Origin: Plantago ovata
Lineage: Eukaryota > Streptophyta > Magnoliopsida > Lamiales > Plantaginaceae
Assembly (NCBI GenBank): GCA_028274465.1
Contig: CM051457.1
Coordinates: 57,149,550 to 57,213,549 of the forward strand
Direction of reading: 5' to 3'
DNA length: 64,000 bases
The notes beneath the pieces are model-generated. The model had not been told where the DNA came from. It ran no database searches and saw only the letters and a program-made list of their open reading frames with translations. The translations under genes and the position numbers were made by a program. Below are positions 11,619-20,539 of this stretch, piece by piece. The stretch's first letter is position 1, and each line of letters begins with the position of its first letter.

Positions 11619-11959
11619 GTCACCGAAATGACGGTCCAACGACCAACAATTGGGGACAATCGACTCGAGAGACAAAGAGGCCTCGAAGTGAATACCTTAG
11701 ATGACGCCGAATGGCTGACAGACATCAAGCTCTACAAACAAGGGGTCGTACCCACGGATAAAGCAACGGCTCGAAGGCTTTGACGTAGAGCGCAATATTT
11801 CCTATGGGATGGTTCGAACCTATACAAGCGGTCGGCGGACGGCCCCCACTTAAAATGCGTCACCAAGGAAGAAGCCCAAACAATCCTAGAAGAAGTAGAA
11901 GAGATTGACAGGTTTTAGTCTGCATTCCCATAACTAGCTAGATAGAACAATGCCGGAAG

Positions 11960-12967
11960 TTGCGGGACCACTCTGGAGGAAGAGCCCTAGCACAAAAAGT
12001 ACGGCGACAGGGGTTCTATTGGCCAAACATCATCAAGGACTCGAAAGCAAGATTCAGGAAATGCGATGAGTGCCAACGATTTGCCCGAAACAGCAACGCC
12101 CCCGGGGAGCCCATGACACCCATCCCCATTTCATGCCCTTTCAATAGGTGGGGGATAGACATAGTCGGGAAACTTCCTACTTCCACCAACCAAAAGAAAT
12201 TCCTCATTGTAGCGGTCGAATATTTCTCCAAGTGGGTCGAAGCCGAAGCGCTAGGCAGAATTACGAAGGAAGTGGTAAAGAGCTTTATCTGGAGACACAT
12301 CATTTGTCGGTTCGGTCTCCCTCGAGTTATCACATCAGTTAACGGAACCCAGTTCACCGGAAAGAAGATCCGGGCATGGTGCTCGGAGCTAGGTATCACA
12401 CAAAGCTTTACATCGGTAGGACACCCCCAAGTCAATAGAATGACAGAGGTCACCAATCGAACCATAATCCACAACCTCAAACAGCGACTAGGGAAGTCCA
12501 AGGCTGACTGGGCAGACGAACTCCATGGAGTGCTATGGGCCTATCGAACGACCCAAAGGACGGCCACTCAAGAGACCCTGTTCTGCATGGTGTATGGATC
12601 TGAAGCGGCCATCGAAACCTTTAGGGTCAGAGAGTACGACCCCGCCTGAAACGACGAGGCTCGAGCCCTGGAATTAGATCTACTCGATGCCAAAAGAGAA
12701 GAAACCCGAATCAAGATCTTAAGATACCAAGCCCTAATGACAAAGGCCTACAACAAAAACTTGGTTTGACGGGACTTGAATGTCAGAGACTTGGTTCTAC
12801 GAAAATCTGAAATCCTCGAAAAAGTGGGAAAATTCCAGGAGCCTTGGAAAGGTCCATTTCGAGTGACAGAGGTCCTATCGGGGGGCTCATATAGACTAGA
12901 AAACATGGAGGGCCACGCTCTACAGCGACCCGGGAACATCCACAACTTGAGAAGATACTACGTGTGA
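11960..12967 (+). pseudogene. pol: RT-E integrase
   Basis: The zinc-binding part (HSGGRALAQKVRRQGFYW, CDECQRFARNSN) leads into the catalytic core. The first acidic residue is in WGIDIVGKLP. The second should be in a DNG motif but reads SVNGTQF, so the aspartate is replaced by valine. The glutamate in MTEVTNRTI is retained. The frame stops at 12648. The C-terminal tail resumes at 12776-12967, with NVRDLVLRKSEI, GKFQEPWKGPFRVTEVL and GSYRLENMEGHALQRPGN, the usual closing module of Tat integrases ending in LRRYYV. Loss of the second catalytic aspartate plus the stops makes it non-functional. Confidence 0.85.
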
Positions 12968-13014
12968 AAAGTCACCTGAAGACCAACTTTTGTTCACATT
13001 TTGAGGACCCCCTG

Positions 13015-13168
13015 TCAAACCACCCCACGAGGGTCGTCACTGAGGGGGGTCAGTTAGTGTAAGAACCCCCCCCCCCTCCTATCAAACCACCCCACGGGGG
13101 TCGTCACTGAGCAGGATCGGTTTTTGTAAACACCCCCCATCAAACCACCCCACGAGGGTCGTCAATGA
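13015..13168. repeat. Three-copy short tandem repeat 3' of RT-E pol
   Basis: A 29-bp unit containing CAAACCACCCCACGAGGGTC recurs at 13015, 13082 and 13140 with spacing 67 and 58 bases; the second and third copies have one substitution each. Long C-runs separate the units. It lies immediately after the integrase stop and before the 3' end of the antisense gene, so it could serve as the 3'-end or terminator region for either transcript. Confidence 0.85.
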
Positions 13169-13853
13169 AGGAGGGGATCAACCAATGATTATGAATAGAG
13201 ACGCCCAATCCGAAGTCCTGAAAATTTGGCGACCAAAAGGAGAACGGAACTCAACCTCTCAATACAGAAGGCCATCGAAAGGTTGGAGTATCCTCTCCCT
13301 TCGAACATAGCGGAGTTTGCTCGAAAAGATGTCACTTCGACGGAATGACAATCTTTCGAGGCATTCTCCAACCTCGAAACAAATGTTCTCGAGAAGAGAG
13401 TTAGCAATTTCATGAGGATGATCGACGGATCATGCCCCGTCAAAATATGCGGTCGAAAGAAAAACTCCCTCGAAAGGAACCAATGCTATCTTCCCTTCCG
13501 ATGGCTCCAAGACACACGATAGATGTCTTCTTTCGACGGAGAGGGTCATACTAGCTTGTGTACTTGTCGAAAAATAATAATAATCCAAAAACAAGGCGAA
13601 ACGAACACAAGCATCGAAGGAAAAGATTCGCATAAAGAGTAGCAAAATAAGGGCAACAATCCACCAATCATCTCGAATAAAGGATTCAAGCGGGCCATTG
13701 AAACCATTTAACAAAAGATGGCCTCCTAGTGAATCCCCCTCGGAGCACCTACTAGTAAAGAGTAAGGAAACCAAAAGATAAAAGCAAAATTAAAGGATTG
13801 TTCAAAATACAAAGCCCACCCGGCATACCGGGCCTTCGAATAACCTCGAAGAC
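13169..13853. other. RT-E spacer between repeats and antisense gene
   Basis: The short minus-strand ORFs at 13189-13443 and 13430-13774 show no recognisable domain and no continuity with the antisense protein. I read the stretch as the 3' untranslated part of the antisense gene and the sense 3' spacer. Confidence 0.5.
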
Positions 13854-15399
13854 TCAAGGGTGCTGTGCCCCTAAGTTCGGGTCTCCACTTCGAGCCGTGT
13901 CCTCCTCATCACCTTGAGAGTTGAAGAAATCCACCAAAGACACGACATCTCGGTATGAGAGGTGCTTCAAAGAAATCCCCACCGAAAGGAGGTCCATGTT
14001 TCTGAGCGAACACAGCTCGGGCACAAAAGAGGGGGCCGAAAGAGTAACAGCGGAAGGGGGGGCCTCATCAAGGTGAGCCACATGAAAGAACTCTTCCTTC
14101 TGCAAAAGAGCAAAGCTCTCTTCCTCAGTCATGGGGGCGGGCCGTCTCAAATCTCAGTGGCTTCAATATCCACCGGGGGCTCAAAATTCCCGCCCATCAA
14201 GAGGCTGATCTCCTTATCATCATCGAAAGCTTCCGGGAGGTGGTTTCGAAACTTGAGTTGAGCCAACACCTTGTTCTTTGTATCCACCGCAGTATCCGCC
14301 ATTTTCTTGCTCAACCAATACTCCAAAGATTACGAGCCCATAAAGTCTCGAACTGCATTCACCCGCATATACTTACCATTCCGAGCTAACTCCTCTTGTG
14401 TTTTTTGAAGGGCGGTCTCAAAACCTCCCCTCTCCTTTCGAAACTGGTCCACTTCGCCTTCCAACTAGTTCTTCACCCCCTCGGAGATAGCAAGAATCTC
14501 CCTATGCCTCACCGCCAGAGCCGCCGCCTCCTCCCAAGCCTTGGCCAACTCTTTCTCCAAACGCCCCACCTCACTATTGGCAGTCGCCAACTTATCTTGA
14601 GCTTCACACCGAGCCTTTTTCTCCTCCTTGTACTTACTTTCGAGGCTCCCAGGCAACGACGCACTCTTGTCCAAACGGTTACCAACATTTTTGGCAACGG
14701 TCATCAACTGCGAACAAACGACCACGTCAGTAAACATATTTAGAGGCCAACATATTTCGAAGATAGACTATTTTCAAGGCATACTCCGCAGCAAACACTT
14801 TTGAAGGGGAACTATTTAGAAGGTACAAAATTTTTGAAGCTTATACCTGCATTTGCAACGAAGCCTCCTTCATCCTGATTTCAGCATCCGATAAACGGTT
14901 CAACTCCACTTGATCAACTTTCGAGGCCAAGAGGTCCCTCCACCCCAGAGCATCATGATCATTTCCATGCAAAAAACGAGTACTCGTGGCACGGTTCGTT
15001 AGGCCCCAACGGCGGAAGAGGGGGGATCTGGACCACCCCAACATCATCCGACTCATCCTGGGAGTCGATCTGAACAAACTCCCGACGACTCCTTTTCGCA
15101 AGGTTCCTGGACGCCGAATGCTACCCCGTCTCAGGTCAACGAGAAGCCCTCCCCCCCGAAAAATGTGTGTCTCCCGAACTCTCGACATTTCGGCCAACGG
15201 AAAGGGGTCGCGGCTGAGAAACTTAAGGACCCGTCCTAATTACGCCAGAGCCCGAGGCCCCCTCGACCTGTTGAGGCGCGCCCCCACGCCGGGCTGGATG
15301 TGCGGCGATTGGAGAGGGTCGATTATCTTGGTTATGTCGACCGACCTATCCTCCATGTATTTCGAGGGATGGGCACTACAAGAAAACAGGAGAATAGCG

Positions 15400-15672
15400 A
15401 CGGATTCCATCAGGCCCGATCCGTCGCTATCAGAGCTTAGTGACGGACCTTCCATCGCTAAATACGACGTCGCGAAAAGTGGCGTCGCTAATCCATTTAG
15501 CGACGGATCGGGCCTATCCGTCGCTAAATTTAGCGACGGATAAATATATCCGTCTCTCAATTGGTCAACGCAAATTGAGCGACGGATAAATCTATCCGTC
15601 GCTAAGTACTTGGACACGTGGCACGACTGACTCTGTTCATACATAGAGACGGATAAACCCATCCGTCGCTAA
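15400..15672. repeat. Left subterminal repeats of the CACTA element
   Basis: At least eight copies of TAGCGACGGA or its complement, in both orientations and often paired head-to-tail as TTTAGCGACGGAT...ATCCGTCGCTAAA, occur within 270 bp. Such subterminal arrays are binding sites for the TnpA-type protein in CACTA elements. The ORFs over them (for example 15240-15662 minus) are not genes. Confidence 0.85.
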
Positions 15673-15786
15673 CTATGTTCTAAATTTTTTTTAATTTCTT
15701 GTAATTTCTGTAATTCACCTACAATATAATAAAAAATTTAAAATATAATTCACCTACAATATAATTTCTATAATCCAACGCAATGA

Positions 15787-15856
15787 GGGGTGCTGCGAGA
15801 ATCGAACTCGCGATCTCTCGCATTAAGCGAGAATCATACCACTAGACCAAACACCC
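15787..15856 (-). tRNA. tRNA-Pro-like gene with shortened anticodon loop (probable pseudogene)
   Basis: The minus strand folds as a cloverleaf. The acceptor GGGTGTT pairs with AGCACCC (one G-U). The D-arm GTCTAGTGGTATGAT is identical in style to plant tRNA-Pro. The T-arm is GCGAG-TTCGATT-CTCGC. The A box (TGGTCTAGTGG) and B box (GTTCGATTC) are intact. The anticodon stem CTCGC/GCGAG encloses only TTAAT, two bases fewer than a normal loop. Sliding the stem by one pair gives a 7-nt loop with a UAA triplet, but the overall sequence remains proline-type. It is 70 nt instead of 72. No T-run terminator follows directly. It lies inside the CACTA element, so it is most likely a captured, degenerate tRNA. 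Confidence 0.7.
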
Positions 15857-16515
15857 ATTTTCTACACGAAAATAATCAATAAATATACTAATAGGAAAGT
15901 ATTAAACATAAAATAAAAGATATACATATCCACAATGTAAATTTAAATTATAGTTGAAGGCAATACAATACTTGAATGTTACCATCTCTCAAAGATAAAA
16001 AGAGTGAGAGACTAAACCAACCAACAATGAATTAACCAACATATTAAACAACTATGCTTTTCACTCAAAATAAACTCTATACTATAAATGCAATTTCTTA
16101 AACAATAAACAAGGTAAAATTAGAAGACAAGCATAGGAGATGCAACCAGAGAGATGACAAATTCAAAGTAAATAGGATGGGTAGTAACTATGAGGACATA
16201 CAAGAAAGGATACTCGACTCATTTAGCTTACAAAATGCAAACTGTGAATGAAGAAAAGTTCAAGTTGTGTATATTCAAAAGCTCATTACAAACACTTACA
16301 ACTCCAGCCATAGTATGAACTAATAAAAATAAAGTACAGTGAAGTATGAAATATTCAGGATGTTTCCTCATTACATACTTATACTAAAACTAGTAACATT
16401 AAAGCAAAGATCCTCATTACATATCTAAAATTTCCCAATCTACTTCACAAAGCACCACTTAAGCACATAGTAAGTTAACAAATACACACACCCTGCAGTA
16501 AAAATAAATATAACA

Positions 16516-17236
16516 CAAGATATGCACATCATTTCGTTATACTTTCTCTACAACATAAATAATAAATTGACAAAAATTGAAGTGAATTCATGCATTCTTC
16601 TCTTACCTGTCCAAAGCATGATCAATGTGTTCGTCATATTCATGTATACAATTGATTGCAAAATGGAGCAAAAAGCTTGCAGTTTCTCTTGTAGTGTTTG
16701 CAACCAAAAATGATTTTCTCAGGGTCTCTAAACGATGTACTTCGACCAGGAACTTCTCCTTTATCATCGGCAACAACAACCTCTTTATCAAACTTCTGCC
16801 TTACAATCCAACCACTGTACAAAATAAAAGGATAAGTCACATCCTAGAAAATCCTACACAGAGATATATTTATCTGGACAAAGAAAATAGGTAAAGTACT
16901 TCTTATTTATTCCCACGTAGAGTACTATTTATTTATTCCCAATAATACAAACCAATTTTAACAAAATTATTACAACACGTACAAATGTACTTGTACAATA
17001 CACGTATAAAAGTATACAAGATCAACAAGAGACGGAATATTAATATCAAATTCAAGCTAATTAATTGAAAAATTGAAAAAATCGAAATGATTCCCAAAAC
17101 TTAGGGTTTAGAGAACATACCTTAAATTGTAGAGATGAAGGTGAAGGAGGAGGAGCCGGAGTCCGGTGTGATTGGAGGCAACGCGGTGGCGTTGGTGGAA
17201 GGCAGTGGTGGTGGTGTTGAAGTCGAGGCGCCTCAT
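16516..17236 (-). pseudogene. Captured fragment of a BRUTUS-like CHY zinc-finger gene
   Basis: Minus strand. The core exon 16814-16607 encodes RDPEKIIFGCKHYKRNCKL followed by FAPFCNQLYT. This is the start of the CHY zinc finger of plant BRUTUS/HRZ-type iron-sensing E3 ligases. A small deletion then causes a stop and loss of zinc ligands; the other frame resumes with YDEHIDHALDR. A second exon (16547-16516, after acceptor TTGTAG) encodes KYNEMMCISC, matching the next conserved block of the family. Upstream, an ATG exon (17236-17121) ends at donor AAG|GTATG. Acceptor TTGTACAG at 16815 would join it in the correct phase to SGWIVRQKF. This first exon is not recognisable as BRUTUS and may come from elsewhere. 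The zinc finger cannot be functional. The family assignment is from remembered motifs, not a search. Confidence 0.62.
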
Positions 17237-17431
17237 ATCGGTGGATGAAATTGGAAAGTGGTGGTGGTGAAGTCGATCCGGTGGTGGAGGGCGGCGGTGG
17301 GGCGGTTGGTTGGGGGAGAGGTGGAGGAGATGGTAGAGTAGAGATAAAGAGAAAGAAAGAAAAAATGGGAAGTGATGAATTGACCAGATCTAGATCTGAT
17401 CTTATCCTTTTTTTTTTTTTTTTTAATATTA

Positions 17432-17690
17432 GCGACGGATGAGCACCGATCCGTCGCTAAAAATTTTTTTTTTCTTTTTTAAATCTGGTCAACTAATTTA
17501 GAGACGGATGAATCCATCCGTCTCTAAATTTAGCGACGGATAAACTGATCCGTCTCTAAATTAGAGACGGATAGATTTATCCGTCCCTAAATAACAGTCA
17601 GACTGGTATCCGTCGCTAAATCACCGATCCGTCGCTATTTTACGACGGATCGCATCCCGTCGCTATTAATCCGTCTCTATTTGGCTTTTT
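17432..17690. repeat. Right subterminal repeats of the CACTA element
   Basis: The same TAGCGACGGA / TAGAGACGGA motif repeats in alternating orientation as at the left end. They start after a T-run at 17410-17424. The GACGG core is kept while the flanking base varies between TAGCGACGG and TAGAGACGG. Confidence 0.85.
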
Positions 17691-18961
17691 TCTTGTAGTG
17701 GGGAGGCCTTCAACGACAGCTCGAGGGCCCTCCGTTTCAAGAACTCTTCGGACAACTTCATCCAATACTCTGCGAATAAGACGAGCATTTCAAGGCGGTC
17801 AGAAAATTATCAAAGTAAACCGTAAAAAACACAAAGAAAAACTCGAAACACAAAGACTCAAACATACCCAAGTCACGAACCACCATAGCCTCCGGCTCTA
17901 CACTCGAAATCTTCCATAGGAAGAGGATTGGCTCGACCAGAAGGCTATACGGATTGATCCGCTGATCGAGGGAAGATTCCTATACTTGTTCCACGAGGGG
18001 CTACGATCCTTATCCTCCACACAGGGTACCGACCCCACCCGTCTCCAAACCCGAGGAGTCGGAACGACCCCCAGGCTCCCATCCTCCTTTCGAGGCATAT
18101 GAACATACAGAAAGCATCTCTTATACCCCGCCCCATGCGAAGACTGGAACTTAGAAAAAAGCTCGAAAGTAGGGATGGGAGAGAAGTAATAGAAGCACCC
18201 ACCATCGGCACTAGCATTGATAGAGAAGAAGTGGAGGAAGTTCGAAGGGGTGACCTTACGACCCATGGACTCACACCATATGCAAAATCATATCAAGAAC
18301 CCCATAGCATTCGGAAGAAGTTGAGTAGGGCACAACTTGAGGGTAGTCAAGATCCGAGACACTCCCGAACTAATCGGGAAGCGAAAACCATGCTCCAAGG
18401 ATTGGAGAGTGATGGCCACACAATCAACGGGAGGGTTATACATCTTATCCTCGTCGCCGGGGATAATAACTTCACAATCCTCGGGGATGCCATATCTACG
18501 ATGAATATTCTCAATGTCTTTAGGACGGATCGAACTAGTATCGGTCGAAAGCTTCTTATCAGAATTATCCTCCGTAGGAATTTCGACCCCCTCCGCCTCT
18601 AAATTTTCGACCCCCTTCGCCCCTAAATTTCTCGCACCCTCCGCCTCCAAATTTTCGACCCCCCACCCACTATAACTTCAGCGGCATCTCCAATCCGAAC
18701 CATATCTGAGCGACGGGTATGACTCCTCAATACCCGGGCCGAAGAACTAGGACGAGCAATCATGTTGGGTGGGAGTATAAGAAATGGAGCTGCCCTACCC
18801 TTCAAAACCTGACTCGAAGCCAAAAACTCCCACGAATCAGAAGGGAAAGGAGGTCCTGTATCACTACCTAAGAAGGAAGGCCTATGTACACTAAAAGAAT
18901 CAGAGCTATGAGTTTTCGAGTCACCACCGGCGCCGGGTTGGCCAACAACGTGTTTCGACAT

Positions 18962-19756
18962 ACTGGAGATACCACTACCAAATACGAAAGAAACATTTCA
19001 GTGGAGACCCCAACCCGAAACCAATAAACACGACTCTCGACGGAATTCCCACCTTTCTACCAAATAAAGAAACCCTAACAAAATTCTAAGGGATTTCAAT
19101 GCAATTGCAAAGTACTATTTCAAAGAAGAAAAAACAAGCAAATACGCGTGAAGCAAAGGACACAAAAGGTCACCGGATTTCGGCAAGGTACATCAATAAT
19201 CAAGAAAAAAGTGCCAAAAAAGTAAGGAAAAAAGAGAAGAACAAGAGGTCCCTGTTCACAAACAAGGGGCGATAAGTACAAAGCTCCGAGAGAGACAACT
19301 CCGGGAGCAAACCAACTAAAGCCAACGGAAAAATACGGCGGAATTAAGACCAAATTACCGCGAGGCGCAAGGAAAACGAAAGAAAAATAGGGGTCGAAAT
19401 ACTCACCGAAAAAGGAGGGACGCGCGGTGATCAGAAAATCGGTGAACGGACAGATGAACGAATTTTCCGGCAAGACGAAGGCGACCGGCGAAGTAGAAGA
19501 ACAAGAGAGATGGAGAAGATAAGAAGACAAAATGAGGATAGAAGAGTAAAGGAGAAGTCAAAAAGCCACATTTACTACCCTTCATAATGACATTCACGCC
19601 ACCCTAGGCGCGTGCACCGTACATCCATACTATGTACGACACGCGGACGAAAACAAATGGCCGATAAATCGCCTCCCTATCCCCCTCAAATGCCTTTCTT
19701 TCCTCGAAATTCTGATATTCTCCTAAGTATTCGTCTATCGAAATTTGGGGGACTCA
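18962..19756. other. RT-E region upstream of the antisense gene, ending in the purine tract
   Basis: No sense gene. The hydrophobic minus-strand ORF at 19120-19530 lies where the 5' leader or promoter of the antisense gene would be and has no recognisable domain. The purine tract AATTTGGGGGACTCA (19742-19756), the plus-strand primer for RT-E, abuts the 3' LTR. Confidence 0.7.
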
Positions 19757-20265
19757 TGATAGGGGAAAAATAGGAATATTACATCCACCCCCTCCCAATT
19801 ATGTGTCATGTCTACATACCCCCCCCCCAGGAATACGGGGAGCTATGCGTATACCCCTTCAAAAGGAACGAAGATAACGGCGTCTCATACCCTGGGCCGT
19901 CGAAAGCATTGGACAAGAAGCCCCCCTCGAAAGATATGAATGCCTCGTATTGACTCATGCCGTGATGTCCGAATAAAGGAGGCATGCCCTTACATGAGTG
20001 GCCGACTTCGTATCCTCTATATATATATGTCTCCATTCATTTTGCATGACACATTTAGACACACTACTATCATGTCACGTTTATCCCCATCAACCTTAAA
20101 CGGGAATACGGTCTAACTTAGGTAGGTCGTCTTCCACTCCCCTCCCTTAAATCTCCCCCATTTCACTCTAAGTACCGGAGTCCTGCCCTTCAAATACTCA
20201 AACCGTACGCTCCCACGGATTGAGAGATGGTGGAGTAGGCCTTGAAACGGTCTTTACCCTCATCA
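19757..20265 (+). repeat. RT-E 3' LTR
   Basis: 509 bp, TGATAGGGG to CTCATCA, directly after the purine tract and followed by the TSD CTAAC (20266-20270). It differs from the 5' LTR by scattered substitutions and C-run length. Confidence 0.92.
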
Positions 20266-20271
20266 CTAACA

Positions 20272-20288
20272 AATTTCCCCCTTTTTTA
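20272..20288 (-). other. RT-A polypurine tract
   Basis: The minus strand reads TAAAAAAGGGGGAAATT immediately before the TGTTAG start of the RT-A 3' LTR. This fixes the minus orientation of RT-A and shows that the extra ORF at 20540-22453 lies in sense, between pol and the 3' LTR. Confidence 0.85.
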
Positions 20289-20539
20289 TGTTAGCAATTC
20301 ATGGCTAAATTAATTGTTACCCTTTTAGAGGTTCCTGATTGCGGATAGTTATCTTTCAGAAGTAAGTTTACAAGAGAGTTCACAGATAACTATTACAATC
20401 AGTAACCAAAACAAAGCTTTTCAAGGGACTCTATTCTATTCTAGCAGAGGATTCTCTAAGAATCTATTTCACACTCTTTTTAGCAAGAGCAGTAAATTCA
20501 ACGCAGTCCTTCTCGTAATATTCAAGTAGTTTACGGACT

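Larger units (their letters stand above)
15374..17700. mobile_element. Non-autonomous CACTA element with captured sequences
   Basis: Termini are CACTACAAGAAAA (15374-15386) and its complement TTTTCTTGTAGTG (17688-17700). The 3-bp TSD is GGG (15371-15373, 17701-17703). Length is 2327 bp. Both subterminal regions are packed with TAGCGACGGA / TCCGTCGCTA repeats. No TnpA or TnpD transposase is present. The interior holds a tRNA-like gene (15787-15856) and exons of a CHY zinc-finger gene (16516-17236), so it behaves like a Pack-CACTA. It interrupts the RT-E antisense coding sequence between the EEFLKRRALELSLK-encoding and SKYMEDRSVDITK-encoding parts. Confidence 0.9.
13854..18961 (-). pseudogene. 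RT-E antisense gene (gypsy-type transposon domain + coiled coil)
   Basis: Runs opposite to gag-pol. The start is ATG at 18961 (MSKHVVGQPG). The N-terminal part is acidic-hydrophilic. Near 18440-18290 the residues LEHGFRFPISSGV and LCPTQLLPNAMGF match the plant 'putative gypsy type transposon' family (Pfam PF04195). CFYYFSPIP and GYKRCFLYV continue it to about 18020. Splice signals fit an intron at 17770-17867 (donor G|GTATGTT, acceptor TTCGCAG) and another at 14708-14846 (donor CAG|GTATAAG, acceptor TTCGCAG). The joined exons continue the helical protein. The region 15197-14465 encodes heptad-rich coiled coil (ESKYKEEKKARCEAQDKL and following). It ends at 13854. Frameshifts near 18640 and 18270 and a CACTA insertion inactivate this copy. 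In related elements (Grande gene 23 type) the function is unknown. Confidence 0.78.
6666..20265 (+). mobile_element. RT-E: Tat-like Ty3/gypsy element with antisense gene
   Basis: LTRs at 6666-7182 and 19757-20265 start TGATAG, and the 3' copy ends CATCA. Perfect 5-bp TSDs CTAAC lie at 6661-6665 and 20266-20270. The primer site beginning TGGCGCCGTCTGTGGGAA (7186-7203) and the purine tract AATTTGGGGGACTCA (19742-19756) are typical of the Tat lineage. Sense order: gag, protease, RT, RNase H, integrase. Then comes a long 3' region with an antisense spliced gene carrying the 'putative gypsy type transposon' domain, as in Grande/RIRE2-type elements. All sense ORFs carry stops or frameshifts. A CACTA element sits in the antisense gene. 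The insertion target is the terminal hexanucleotide of the RT-A LTR. Confidence 0.9.

Noticed and set aside
13015..13168. CRISPR-like array
   Set aside because: Only three units, uneven spacing, eukaryotic context; it is a short tandem repeat of a retroelement.
19120..19530. 136-codon hydrophobic minus-strand ORF that looks like a membrane protein
   Set aside because: Its place is the leader/promoter of the RT-E antisense gene. The hydrophobicity comes from an A-rich plus strand, and there is no recognised motif.
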